64,000 bases of DNA from Liriodendron chinense. Lineage: Eukaryota > Streptophyta > Magnoliopsida > Magnoliales > Magnoliaceae. Below, one piece after another: positions 22,901-35,337 of this stretch (position 1 is the first letter of the stretch; each line of letters opens with the position of its first letter). The position numbers and the translations under genes were made by a program. The notes beneath the pieces are model-generated. The model did no database searches and was not told where the DNA came from. It was given only the letters and a program-made list of their open reading frames with translations. Location of the stretch: the NCBI GenBank assembly GCA_003013855.2, contig ML058453.1, positions 5,387,861-5,451,860 of the forward strand. Reading direction: 5' to 3'.

Positions 22901-25900
22901 TTCGTCGGATATGTGTGTCGGCTGCTGATTTGGCGCGTTTCGACCATGGAGCTGAGAGTGGATGGCAATTGGACCATTGTATTTTTCTGATCGGGCCATC
23001 CAACCGTTGGATCGACCCATTCCCAGTTTTCTTAGTTTTTTTTTCTATTTTAGTTATGTTTTTGGACCCTATGGACGGGTCAGATGTTATTTTGTGATCG
23101 TGGTTTAGTCTTAGGCATTTTTTTTCTTCTTATTTTTATGCACTTTAGTGCACTTTATCTTTTCGTAGCCTATATATATTGTGAGAAACCCTATTTCGAT
23201 TATTATTGAATGAATAGAAAATTCGGATGCTTTTCTTCCTCTTTATTCAATAGATTAGGGTTTCGGGATTGGTCCTCGGGTGTTGAGGATTCCACCCTGG
23301 TTTTCGATTTTCCTCGTTTCTAGTTCTTCAAGGTGCAGGAAAGGTAAGAATCTTTCATTTTCATAATTCGTGCTTTCTTTCAACCCATTGTTTCTCTATC
23401 CCCTTCGTCCTTTTCTAAATCTTCCACTTTTGGTACGAACGGAAAAGAGGGATGATTAGCCATGAGAACCGGATCCAAACTTGACTGTGGACTGGTCTAT
23501 GCTAGATCTGGGATATCCTCATATCCCTAGATCCTCCCTATTTTACAGTTTTACGTGATTTTATGCTAAGAGGCATGATCCGAAGGGACGCATCTCGTCT
23601 GTGTTGAGATTTGTTAACCCCTTGGATTGAAAACAGTTAGTTGCTTAATTTTATTATTTGAATATCTTCCATCTGAATATACATGCATCTAGGGTTAGGT
23701 CATCGCATGTCCCTGCATCAGAATCCCTCAAGGATAACAAAGGACTTCACTGATTCTTATGGATACTTCCCTGCAAAAGATGGGTTGCAAGTAACTTCTG
23801 AAAGCATTTGCCGCTTCTCTTTGAGCTCAAGGAGACAAAGGAAACATTGAATATTTCTTTAATCAACATTGAGATACATGACAAAAGACATTAAGTGCAT
23901 ACACACTATATTTGGGGCTAAAGCACCTAGAAAAGCCACTCCACTATTTGAAGTCCTCATGAAATCTGGATTTATTAGTGTACATGTGTGCCTTGCATCT
24001 GGTGGGGTGTGGTAGACTGAGGATATCCCAAGGATAGTAAAGACTTGTTTCTTTTAGATACTTCTTGAAGTGGACCATTGGAACTTAGTTGTAGGATTCT
24101 CCTATCTAGGTTTCACACCCACTTCGAATGCATGCTTGGGGCTCACGCTCCTGCTTCTGCTCCCACTCCTGTTTCCGAGATTTTTATACTTGCTCACAAT
24201 TTGAAACGTGCTTTCCTGCTCCAGCACCCAAATCAGCTTCGTTTCCTCACACGTTTTACAACTAAGGTTGGAACATTGCAAGTGACTTGCAGTTGGAAGC
24301 AACTGACTCACCTTCTCTTGAGCTCTAGGAAATGGAAGAGACCTTGAACATTGAGGGACATGCAGATCAATATGCACATCCAAGCTAAGGTGTTCCATAA
24401 CGGTAACGGTGGCCGTAACGGCCACCACCGTTACCGTTATAGTATGGGCCATAACGGCTATTACGGACCCTGTATCGGCCGATATGGCCCTTTTTTATTT
24501 TCTGAAAAATACTGTTACGGGTTTGATACGGGCCGTTACGGGACCGTTATGGCCTGTTTTTTCTGTAATGGCCGTTTTGACCCCGTAACGCGTAACAGTT
24601 ATGACCGTTTCCGTTACGTATCGGCTGTAACCGTTTTGGGATACCTTGATCCAAGCCCCGTGTTCGTGAGTAAAGCCCATCACCTCTAAATTTCGTGAGA
24701 TTTTATTCTCTTCTAAATATAGCTTTATTACTGCACATCAGAAACTGGGGACTTGGCAAACTACTTGCGACCTTCACCTCTAAAATCTAGCGTCTTGCAA
24801 AGCTTCTTTAAGCAGGAAATACATGTAAGAGCATCACATCTCATGCTACCACAGAAGAACTTGCTCTTCAAACCGAGCTAATATAGCAGAATTCTCTGTT
24901 GTCAATCTGTCATATGGTTCAGGTCCTTCAGGATGAAGAACAAAAAACTAAGCATTGAAAGCTGGTAAAGCCTTCATGTGCATAGAACCTTTGGACATGT
25001 TGTCTCTCGATTAGTTTGATTGACTTAGGTGTATTTATCATCAATCTGTGGTATTTTGATTCAGTCTTTATGCTGCTTTTGTTTCCAAATACTTGTGCTT
25101 GGCATTATTGAATTTCAATTGTATTAGATTGAGATCTTGTCGCAAAACGAGGGAAGTTATTATTTAGTTTTCATTTTCATCCTGGACATGCGTCTTCTTG
25201 TTGCGCTTCTCATATTTATTAACTACCTTTCAATTCAACTCTATTTCATGTCCTAAAGTTGTCCAACAGCTTCTTGGACAGTTTTCTCCAAGGTGCACCT
25301 GTGGGTTGCTTAACCATTCAACCATTTATTGGTATTGCAGTTGTTAGAGATGCTGATGAATAACTGTGGGGAACATATTCACAGGCAGGTGATTGAGATA
25401 GGGCTTCTACCTATTTTGGTGAAGATAGTGAAGAAAAAGGTCAAGTCTTGTTCTTCATGAATATGCAATTATTATCTGTCCACTGGGAGTTCTTTTCATT
25501 TCTTTTACTTCTATTTTCTTGTTGTTTTTTATTTTTATTTTTATTTTTTGTTTAGACTTTCTTGACAGCTTTTAAATTATGTGTTGCAGACAGATCTGCC
25601 AGTAAGAGAGAAGATATTTCTTCTTCTGGATGCTACACAGACATCCCTGGGTGGAGCTTCTGGGAAGTTCCCTCAATATTATGCTGCATATTACGACCTG
25701 GTGGTAGGTCACATATTGAATATTTACAACCCTCAAAGGTCTCTTCTTGAATGATTTTAATTCTTAGACTTTTCTTCTCATATGACAAATATCATTGGGT
25801 AAAATGTTACAACATGGTATCCTTTAAAAAAAAAAGGCACAACATTATACTTTAGATTGTGTATGTTTGTAGCAGTTTGATGCCAACCAGTGTTTTAAAT

Positions 25901-28900
25901 AGCGTGTAGCATATAGTGTTGTGTTCAACCCTCTATAGCGTATAGCGTAAGCTACACAATATTTCTATTTTTTAATTAAAATAATAGGACAAAATATAAT
26001 AAATAGTAAAAATAAGTTCAAAAACAACAAAAGCCTTCATTGTGATGATGGCATGCCCAAAAAATCAAGCCTATCCAATCATCAGGCTGGCCACTCCACA
26101 AAAATCAACGTACAACCACCCAAAAAGCCTTCATTATAGAGTGATTGGGCCACACGATGGTTGGATCCACCTTGTTGGACCGGGCGGTGGGCCACACTGT
26201 ATAAAACAATGGCCAACTGTGAGCCACCTAAGAAAATCAAGCCTATCCAACCATCACGTGGGCCACGCCATAGAAAACAATGCACGGCCATCCAAACACC
26301 TCCACTGAATCATGATGGTCCCCGTGATGGTTGGATGGGTTGCATATAATGCCATATGCACACCATACGTCCATAGTAGGCCCCACACAGAAAAATGTTT
26401 TATAACAATCATATCCTACGACATTGACAACATTGAATAGGAATCAGTCTCTCCTAAAAAGAAATTTTGAAAAAATCCCAAAAGAAGTCATAAATCTTCA
26501 TCTGAAATTAAAAAGAATCTGTTAAGATATATTAAGGGGCAAGAACATACCTCTATTCAATGTTTTCTATATCGTTATCGGGTAATGTATGACACCCTTG
26601 GGCTACGGATACATATCGATTATCGCACGGGATATATCAGTTGTATCACGTAATGCATCGCTGTTGTTGGGAAACATGGGGAAACATGGGGAAATTGGTC
26701 AAAATTTTCAATGAAACCTCATGGTTATTAAAAAGGATATCAATACACACTTAGAAATCAGAAGATCACAAAAACTACTGTATATCGTTAAAAAAAAATA
26801 CATACATTCGTGTGTGTGTATATATATATATTGTATATAATAGGTTTCCTTTATATGGGGTTTTAATCTATGTGTTGTCTTACTGAACTGATGCATGCAT
26901 ATATTCATATAATTTATAAATGCAAGAAGACATGTATGAAAACATAGGCAATACATTCAAAAGCAAAACAAGAATTAAAAAAGTAGAAATATATATGTGA
27001 ATAATGTGTGCGATTGTGATTCAGACCCAAATAGAGCTGTGTGGTGGCTCAAAGTCATCATCTCCATCTCGACAAGGTGGGGAATAGTATTGTTGCTCCA
27101 CAAACCAACAATATTATGCCCAGATCATAGTAGAATGATACTAGTGAAGATACTCTCATACTCATCCACTCCGATTTGAGAAAATTTAGAATTTCACCCA
27201 ATTTTTTCACAAATCAGGTCTTCCCCCGAATCTCAAAATTAGAATGTATGTGATGATGATTTCATCAAACACTCCTAAATACTTTGAAATGGGGGCTAAC
27301 TGACCGCTTTTTGAAGTGTAATTTTGAAAAAAAAAATACTTTCTAACATTTTTAATTAAATTTTTTTCCCGAAAAATCTCCAAATTACCAAGAATCACTA
27401 GATCAGGTTACATACATGTTTGATTTTGTGTTTGTACACAAAGATTGCAACTTTTTTGCGAGAAATTGGGAAATTTCAAAATTTTCCCCAAAATTTTGCA
27501 ACTCAGCCCAACTTCCCCAAATCTTGAAATCGAAGCTCTAAATCCATGATTTTTCGTGTAAACATGAATAATCATGGTTTTGTAACAATTTGAAACTGAT
27601 TTAACATAATTTACAGCGAAAAAAAGAATCAAAAGTCGAAAATGCTCACCTGATCGAACAGGTGGGATACATCGCACTACCTGTGCGTTTTGTATCGCAT
27701 AGGTGGGATACAAGATATATCGTGGGATATATCGTCCGATATCGTTGATACTGAAAACATCGCCTCTATTAAGCTGGAGAAGAGATTCAATCAATAATAA
27801 TAATAAATAAATTAACTGAATTTTTGAGCTTCATGGCCACATGGACGTGAAAAGGTACAATAAACGGACCTTCTTGTAGGGCCGATTGATTGGCCAAAAT
27901 CTCCTCTTCAATGGTTTTTTGGATTTCTAGAATCTAAATGTGGTTGTGGGGGTATCTTTCACAACGAAAAAGAAAAAAAGAAAAAGAAAAAAGAATGAAA
28001 TATAGTGGTGGGGGCCGGAGTTGAAGTGTGGTAGAGAGCTTAGGGCTTGAAGGGGGTAGGGCTTCACAATCGAAAGTCTTTTTTTTTTTTTTTAAATAGA
28101 AGCTAGGCGTTTTGTGTTTGATTTACACCACTTAAATATGCTTGTGACTCTTCGGCTGTATACTTTTCACACTTGTAGAGATAGTTACAGTTGCCTAATA
28201 TGTGTGATTCTAGAAATATACTCTATCCATGATATGACCCACAGTTTGAATGGTCCAGATAACTATACTTTTGTGCTGCATGTGAGGAGGATTAGTCACC
28301 ACCATCTTCTAATTGCTGCTCAAACTTATACACATGTTAAGAGCCAAAATCTTAAAATTTTGGAGTGTCAACTAATGGGTACGCTACATTTGCTACATGC
28401 TACACACCACACAGCATACTCTACATGAGACTTGCGCTATTTGGTTGCGCTATGTAGCACCACAGCTACTATGCTACACAGTGTACGCTACCGCTACTTA
28501 TGAGTGCTGTTCAAAACACTAATGCCAGCTGAGGTCTATATGGTTTACTCATAGGAGGGATAGGCACTTCTCCCTCAATTCAGCTGTTATCATCAATATG
28601 CGAAGTATTTAGTATATGGTTTGGCATCTTCCTGAGATGGTGGTAGGTTAGGTTATCCTTAGTAGAGTATATGCAGCCTTAAAGAATTCCAATTCTAAAA
28701 ACTACGGTACAGGCTACATTACTGTTAACACATTCTTGATATCGGGCACAGATATGGTGTTTGAACACAACCACTTGGAACTTTTATTTGCTGAGACACT
28801 GAAAAATAAATGTTAAAAATACGATAAACTTTTAATTATTTTTTATGAATAATGTATAAAAATTACTCAAATAATAAGGGAAAATAGAGAAGCAACTGTT

Positions 28901-30398
28901 GATTTTGAAGCTTTGAACATAGATTCAGAAATTAAGCTTTAGATATATATCATTTATTTGTATTTTAATCTGTTAAAACTAAAAATTGTATCTGATAATG
29001 ACCAAAAGATGAAAATGCTCTTAGATGTTGACGGTCCTTTGTGGACCTCCTCCTTTGGAAAGTGTCCTATACTCCATTGCGTTGAAGTAGTGTTTGCTGA
29101 CATTACCTCCTGAGACTGGCCAGGAGATGTACATTTTATTACCTTTTCCCTTTGTAAAGAAGAAGAAGAAGAAGAAGAAGAAGAAGAGCAAGAGAAGTTT
29201 TCTGCACCATAAAAAAATTAACGATGTCTGCACAGTTGTGTAGGAAATAATTATGTGGACATATCCTATAGATGTTAGAATAAATGCAAGCTGCTGCTTG
29301 CTGGAGACAATAAACAATTCTTGGAAATGGCTAGACACAAAAAGGCTGAACATAGAATTTTATAATTAGACTACTGTTTTAATTAGCTTAAAAATAAATA
29401 CCCTTCTGCTGGAGTATATTTTTAGTTTTGTGAATATAACTTTACTACAAATGCAAAACCTGTTGTAATTGACATTTAGTTTTCTCCAGTGTTCGCAGGT
29501 GCAGTTCCCACGAGGCCCTTCCATTCCTTCTGACCTTCCTACTCTGAAGGTGGATACAAATAATTCACCAGCTAAGAAATCCGTCCCTGTAAATTTTGAA
29601 GGTGTTTCTCATCAATCCGCCTCTCAGATTGTGCCTGACTTGAGGTATCACGTGACTGCCATTTTTTATGGATTGATCTCTTATTTCTTGTTTGGTGAGC
29701 TTTCTTGTGCCTAGGTGCTCCTCTATGTTTTTTTTTCCTTGCCTAGTATATGCAATTGGGGAAGTGTCCAAGCACCTTTGTCTCTAAGAATTTCTTTATG
29801 TTCTATGGTGAAGGAAGTAAATGAAAGAGGCATTGTACTCAAGTCATGTTCATATGATCCTCTTGACCCATATTCATGTAGAATCCTATTATTTTACCTG
29901 CCAAACTATTATAATTTAACATGAAGTATATGGTCATGGATTAGAAAATTGGTTTCTAGAAGCTCTTATCACCTGCATATCATACATGTGTCTGGTTGAT
30001 ATTATCTGAAATTTGAGGTGCACACCACATTTTCGTTATCTCAATACTAGATGTGAAACATTGTTACCAAACCTACCTGTAATGAAATGATGGCTGTGGC
30101 CTTCTATCTGGAACTTTTTTTTTTCCTTTTTCCATTTTGTCAGACAAACTAATGGAGAACTGGAACCATCAGGTGAAAACTCATATATCATCCAAAATGC
30201 TAACATGTCAACACCACCTTTTACCTTGTTGTATGAAGTTTCTGTCAATAATTAAAGGCTTGCATATAGAAGGGTTAGAACAATACAAGGTTGATTTTGT
30301 ATGGGTTTCCTAGTCAATGTAGTTGCCAACCATGCTATTTGTGTCCTGGCACATACCGACTAATAGATTTTCTCTATATACTTCTATGATGCATGGAC

Positions 30399-30462
<64 letters not shown>

Positions 30463-31007
30463 AAATGGTACTATGAGGTCGACCTCATGGGAACTTCCCA
30501 TGAGGTCAAGCTGTGTGGGCCCCAACGTGATGTGTGTCAGACATCAACACCGTGCATTTGATGGGCCCCCTTTAGGTTATGGGATACCCCAAAAATCAGC
30601 CATATAGGGAACTCAGGTGGGCCATACCATCTAAAACCATGTGAAGACACGCCTAAAATATCTAAAATCACTTGGTGGGGCCCACATGAGTTTTGGATGT
30701 GCCTGAAACCTGGTGTGAACCCTCGTAGAAGTGGAACACACATAATGGATGGGCTGGATTTGTGAATCACATCTCGGTGGGCCCAATCAACGATCATGAA
30801 GGTTTTAATGGGTGGATAACCCCTCCCAACTGTTGTTTGTGGTGTGGCCCGTCTAAGTCATGGATTGATCTGAGTTTTTATCCTGTGGCCCACCATTGAA
30901 TGGTACATCTATCTGATGGAGTAGATGTTTGAAACACATCACGGTGGGGCCCACACAGCTCGACCTCATGGGAAGTTCCCATGAGGTTGACCTCATAGTA
31001 CCATTTC

Positions 31008-31089
<82 letters not shown>

Positions 31090-31345
31090 CTGGGGGTAAT
31101 TAGATTTCTTGGTTACTGATTTCACACATGTGATTAGATCGGTCCCACTTCAGATCCCCTTACACGTGTGGATGGGGTCTCCTTGCATCAGCTTTACTCC
31201 AATTCTGTGGTATAAAAGTCCATAAGATCTTCGACATAAGCTAGTTTATTGTAATTTCTTCCATTATGCTCTTAATGTTGTGAATGATGTGGTTGGGTAT
31301 CGATTCCCCATAATGCTATGACTGTCTTCTTCTTCTTCTTCTTCT

Positions 31346-31391
<46 letters not shown>

Positions 31392-34150
31392 AACTTTCTG
31401 TTTTTTTCAATGCAATTCATGTTTTCTCCTTCAATAAATTAATGGCAGTTCTTTAATTTTTATTTTTTTAAAAGAAAGCTTTATCCTATCCTCTGTTCCT
31501 ACCGAGTCATAGCCTACTTTTCCTACCATAGTTGTTCTCTCCTTGTGAGCCTTGCATTCTGCTAACTTAGATGGTCGTTGAATACTTCACATATGCTGAG
31601 GGGCTTTTCTTTACTGCAGCTGCATTTGTTTATGATGAACTTGTAATGCTCAGGAACTGTTTCATGAACATAAAAATGCAAAAAAAATTATACTGATATT
31701 ATGTCTACTGTCATTACCTTATGAAAAAAAGGTGTTTTTTTAGAGTAAAAAGTGTCTATTGTTATTGTCTCCATTTCTTTAATTGCATTTCTTCTGTTGC
31801 AGTATCATTCATAAGGCCACCAGTGCCATGGAGGTTTTAAGAGAGGTGTTGGATAATGTAAATCCTCAACATCCCGAGGTATCTACATCAAGTTCAGATG
31901 GTATCATTTTTTTCCTTTGCATTGTAGTTCATAAATATTGTGTCCTATGTATTTAATTAACTGTTTCTTGTCCTGCTGACTATGTATGTACGGGTGGCTT
32001 TGTAATTTTATTGTTATGATTTTATAACTTTGCGCTTATTCATCTACCTTTTTTTTTGGATGTCATATAGTCTTTTAATTTGCAACACAGCAAGCATTTG
32101 CCTTTCTGAGGGATATGTTCAGAAGAGCACTTCACACTTGTTCTAATTGCACATAAATTTGGAGATTTGGAGTTCAAAGCCTACAGTTTATGGTCTTTAC
32201 CCATGTTGAATGTTTAGTTAACTCTTGTAGGGAGCGATGGATGAGTTCACACTGGATCTCGTGGAACAATGTTCATTTCAAAAACAACGAGTTATGCATC
32301 TTGTGATGACGTCTCGGTAAGGTGTTGATGTTTTCTTTATTTCCAGAATAATGATCTTTCATGAATCCACGGGGTTAACAAAGAAGCCGTGAACAAATGA
32401 ACAAAAAGGTAAAGGGCAGATGTGCTCCTCCCCCCCCCCTTCCCCCCTCCCCCCCGCGCCCGCGCCCATTTTAAGAATGGAGACTGTTTTGTTAAGAAGG
32501 TATGGATGAGGAATCTACACCGGGAAAATACCATCTCATACCAAGCGACCGGAAAAACTAAAGAACGGCTCTTAAAGGAATTAAGAAACATGGCCCAAGA
32601 CATAACATCCAACTCTGCCCTTCTGAAAACCACATCCAGCAACTTGCAGCAGCCCCAGAAGCATCTGTCATTCCTTTCTACCCAAATAGGCCATAGACCT
32701 ACGAGAAGAGAGAGATGCCTCAGCTTCCTCCCTTTTTTGCCAACACCACCTCCATGCCAGGCAAGGAACATGTCCCAATAGATTCAGGCATCACCCTGGG
32801 ATACTGAAAAAGACCGAGGAATGTATGCCTTAACTAATACATACTAGTAACCTAAAACTGAGGCCAGTGGTAGACAGGCTACATTTCAACACAGATTATG
32901 GGTTCAATTGCCTATGTGGTGTGTATGTTAAAAAGAAAAGAAAAAACTTAAAAACTCTAAACTATAGATTTTTTTGGAAGGATCTAAAATAAAGTAAATA
33001 TGGTCACCAAAAGTAAAAAATGCAGCACTAAAAATATAAGACAAACTTGCTGCAATTGACCATACCACAAACTGGACAGAGACAAGCTTAAAAACATACT
33101 GAAAAGACACAATAAATATAAAAAATAGGCATTTTCCAATTATTCTGATTTATCTTATGTGTTAAAAAATTTCACTTGAAAAAATCGCAATGACTTGGCT
33201 GATTCGGTCACTGATGCACAAGCAATAACCACTGGTACTCGTCGGTTTTACCCAAATGATCTGTTATGATACAATATTTTGAAACTTGTGTATATTCTTC
33301 CCAACTCCAATGATTCTTGGTATCCCATTTCTCCCAGGGATGAGAAGGTGGTCTCTCAAGCAATTGAACTAAACGAGCAGCTACAGAAAGTTCTAACCAA
33401 GCACGATACACTTCTTTCAGCTCATTCTACCTCAAGGGCCACATCTTTTGACCACGAAGAAGCAGAAGAGGAAGAACCAGATCAACTTTTCCGAAGGTGT
33501 GTTTTTCGATCATTATTGTTGTGTTTTAATCATGGAGTAAAACTTCAAGAAACACAAACAGTTAGCTGGGTAGAAGATTCATAATGGAAGTCCCTTTCAA
33601 GTAGTTTTTATGAAGTCCACCTTGCTTTTTCACTGGAACGTTGATGCTCCATAAACCATAGTGGGATGTACTTGATGTTTTGTAGAAGTTGCTCTTGTTT
33701 TTGTAGCATTTTGATTAACACTTGGATCATTTTGGTGATATTATTTCCCATCGTATTGCATGTCAAAAGCCAAGTATTGGAACTAATTATCTTACAACAA
33801 TGTTTTTCCATGTTTTGCTTGACAATATCTTCTCCAGAATCCGAAAAGGAAAAGCATGTGCTGAAGACCATTCAGAGAGCTTAGCAGATTCGCTCGGGCC
33901 TGTTCTTGGAGAGAAGCTGTACCGGCCGATTATAAGGCCATTGTCTATTGAGCCATTGGCATCCAATGTTTCTGCTGTCTCTATCCCTCCCCCGCCAGCC
34001 AACCATGCAGAAAGAGAGAGATTCTTCAACGAGAAACAGGTAGAGGGAGGAACTTTGGCAGGTCACATGCGAGGTCTCTCGCAGCACAGCCGTAATGGCA
34101 GCAGCTCATGCAGTGGGAGCATTGATTTTAATGAGCCAATGGTTCCATGA
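19973..34150 (+). CDS. TOL: TOM1-like (TOL) VHS-GAT protein
   Basis: Nine exons join in frame to 393 aa: 19973-20073, 21724-21802, 25341-25439, 25590-25703, 29490-29644, 31803-31878, 32231-32316, 33338-33496, 33838-34150. The start MAAELVNSAT is the usual TOL N-terminus. The VHS domain (about 1-135) contains NIEICELVG, VIKAIKKRLG, LLEMLMNNCGEHIH, FLLLDATQTSLGG and KFPQYYAAYYDLV. The GAT domain (about 180-265) contains DEFTLDLVEQCSFQKQRVM, HLVMTSRDEKV and AIELNEQLQKVL. An acidic EEAEEEEPDQL stretch and a proline-rich tail follow. TOL proteins bind ubiquitinated cargo on plasma membrane and endosomes and pass it to ESCRT sorting. Length fits the short TOL3/4/5-like class. All introns keep GT-AG and no frame break was found, so the gene appears intact despite transposon-laden introns. 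Exon 2 could begin 3 nt earlier (tandem TAGCAG acceptor). Confidence 0.92.
20570..21240. mobile_element. possible degenerate hAT-like element in TOL intron
   Basis: The left part has AAGGTGTTAGGCGCGGGCCT with further GCCT/AGGC motifs, and the right part has GGCACTTGGCACTAGGCAA. Plant hAT elements often carry such AGGCGC-type subterminal repeats. The interior is C-rich on the plus strand (CCTAAACCCTA-like text). No TSD could be fixed. Confidence 0.35.
22733..23720. mobile_element. solo LTR in TOL intron
   Basis: The 988-bp segment starts TGATGCAG and ends CTGCATCA, which are TG..CA termini with an 8-bp inverted repeat. It is flanked by the 5-bp duplication GAATC (22728-22732 and 23721-23725). 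A TATA-like TATATATATT at about 23171, followed by a leader-like stretch, fits a plus-sense LTR promoter. No internal gag/pol remains, so it is a solo LTR left by recombination between two LTRs. Confidence 0.85.
24386..24648. mobile_element. hAT-type MITE rich in CCGTAACGG
   Basis: The 263-bp segment is flanked by ATCCAAGC (24378-24385 and 24649-24656). The terminal inverted repeats are TAAGGTGTTCCATAACGGTA and the complement of CGGTT..TTGGGATACCTTG. Dense CCGTAACGG/CCGTTACGG motifs lie on both strands. It sits in TOL intron 2 (21803-25340) and is non-coding. Confidence 0.8.
25888..28521. mobile_element. hAT-type element, non-autonomous, with nested hAT insertion
   Basis: The terminal inverted repeats are CAGTGTTTTAAATAGCGTG (left) and the complement of GCTGTTCAAAACACTA (right), with subterminal TAGCG/CGCTA motifs. 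The flanks are ATGCCAAC (25880-25887) and ATGCCAGC (28522-28529), an 8-bp duplication with one mismatch. It lies in TOL intron 4. It holds short repeats around 26040-26340 (ATCAAGCCTATCCAA, GATGGTTGGAT) and is split by the element at 26558-27762. No transposase was recognised. Confidence 0.75.
26558..27762. mobile_element. hAT-type element nested inside another hAT
   Basis: The 1205-bp element is flanked by a perfect CCTCTATT duplication (26550-26557 and 27763-27770). Its ends are CAATGTTTTCTATATCG and the complement of GATACTGAAAACATCG. Subterminal ATATATCG and GTGGGATAC motifs are abundant. It belongs to the same broad style as the ATATCG repeats at 3.7-8.3 kb but has different ends. It is non-coding and younger than its host element. 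Confidence 0.85.
29157..29188. repeat. GAA microsatellite
   Basis: About ten GAA/AAG triplets lie in TOL intron 4. Confidence 0.85.
30400..30459. repeat. AT dinucleotide tract (left of MITE)
   Basis: About 30 AT repeats lie in TOL intron 5, ending exactly at the left end of the foldback element at 30460. Confidence 0.95.
30460..31009. mobile_element. long-TIR MITE inserted in a TA repeat
   Basis: The 550-bp element has inverted ends that are almost identical over about 70 bp: GGGAAATGGTACTATGAGGT, then GACCTCATGGGAACTTCCCA and GGTCAAGCTGTGTGGGCCCC on the left, with the complement on the right. Both flanks are (TA)n, so the duplication is probably TA, as in Tc1/mariner-like elements, but the tract hides its exact length. 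The body carries the common GTGGGGCCCAC core. Confidence 0.85.
31011..31085. repeat. TA dinucleotide tract (right of MITE)
   Basis: About 37 TA repeats lie immediately right of the MITE. Together with the left tract it was probably one microsatellite before insertion. Confidence 0.95.
31322..31390. repeat. TTC/TC microsatellite
   Basis: CTT triplets are followed by about 20 TC repeats in TOL intron 5. Confidence 0.9.
32400..32790 (-). mobile_element. LINE remnant, C-terminal end
   Basis: A minus-strand frame in TOL intron 7 encodes LWPIWVERNDRCFWG followed by a hydrophobic, tryptophan-containing stretch. This is typical of the region behind the reverse transcriptase and zinc-binding domain of plant L1 LINEs (the IWxERNxRxF motif). 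It breaks into a C-rich tract at about 32430-32460. It is a fragment with no reverse transcriptase. Confidence 0.6.
32850..32945 (+). mobile_element. possible tRNA-derived SINE fragment
   Basis: AGTGGTAGACAGG resembles a pol III box A. GGGTTCAATTGCC about 35 nt later resembles box B. The tail is GTATGTT followed by A-rich sequence. It is short and unconfirmed. Confidence 0.35.
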
Positions 34151-35337
34151 GGGCCAACTCCTTTGTTCTTATAGTTCTCTTACCAATATTTGAGTGACCA
34201 AGGTGGTTTGTATTTTTTTACAAGTGGTTTCTTTTGTATGTTTGTAGATGGGTCAGTTTAAGACTGGCCACTTGAGTGTCTGTGTTTGTTTGCCAAATTT
34301 TCTTTAGCTGAATTTAAGGGCTGGTGCATGTGATTGAGCAGTGTGCAAGTGTCAACCCTTCTTGTTGGGTCCAGCAAAAAAAAGGCAATGTTGATTCAAA
34401 TTGTCATGGGCTGGAGAATGTATCTTGTACTAGAGCGGAAAACTAAAAACAATCTTGTTTCCAAAATGCATTGTTAGAAATGGGGTTTAAAAGTGGTCAT
34501 GAAATTGCATTCTGTTAGTATATTCGGGTTTAAATCTTGATTTGTTGTGGGAATTTTCGCAGTCATGATACATTTGGATGTCCCTAGAAAGGGCATGCAG
34601 ATGACATTATTTACCACCTATTTGTTGTGGGAATTTTGTCAGTGAGGATATATTTGGATGCCCCTGGAAAAGGCATACAGATGACATTCTTTTCCGTCCA
34701 TTGATTGTCATTGCATTTATGCTCCTACTAGAAATAAGTTGCCAATGGGCTGTGCCTGTGGTTGCCTGCAAACCAGCTTTTGAACTCATTGGGCCCTGCC
34801 CTATACAAAATTAAAATTTTGGGTCTAGCTCAGGCTGATCCATAGACACCCCTCGCGAGAAACATTACATACTGATTTTAACACGGAAAATATGTATATG
34901 AGCTTATCCAACGGTATTGACACACTATGGGAACCTATAGTGTAAACCTATGTGGGCCCCATTGTGATGTATGCATGAAATCCAAGCTGACCATTAGATA
35001 TGTTATCCATTTTTTCGGCTGGAGCCTAGATAGTCCTGATTTGCTTTTCATTGGACCCAATAAGTGATTTTCTACAAAGGTGACAAAAGAAATATCGTCG
35101 GTCTGCAAAAAGATGTATTATAAAGCATTGGTTTAAGGTACCTAGATGGATGCAATGCATAATTTTTGTACAAATTACTTGCCACATTTTTACAAAGAAT
35201 GTGTTGAATATTAGTAAGATAAGAATGTGAAATGATTACCTTAGTTAAAATATCAAATAAATCATTGTCATCTGCCAAAGATGTATAGAAGGATCTGGCC
35301 ATAGTGATCCTTCTATTCAACTAATTCAATTATTTCC
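34151..35337. repeat. TOL downstream region shared with the two partial copies
   Basis: This stretch after the TOL stop matches 787-3756 (minus its insertion) and 6072-7237. The 3' UTR is expected in its first part. At about 34549-34709 it holds an imperfect tandem duplication of about 80 bp built on GGAATTTTxxCAGT..GCATGCAGATGACATT, present in all three copies and therefore older than the duplications. Homology stops near 35337, after TTCTATTCAACTAATTCAA. Confidence 0.8.

Noticed and set aside
24102..24689. Frames of 89-116 aa across the CCGTAACGG element
   Set aside because: They are produced by the repeated motif inside a non-coding hAT element.
32422..32781. 119-aa plus-strand frame
   Set aside because: It is the shadow of the minus-strand LINE remnant, which has the recognisable IWVERN motif.
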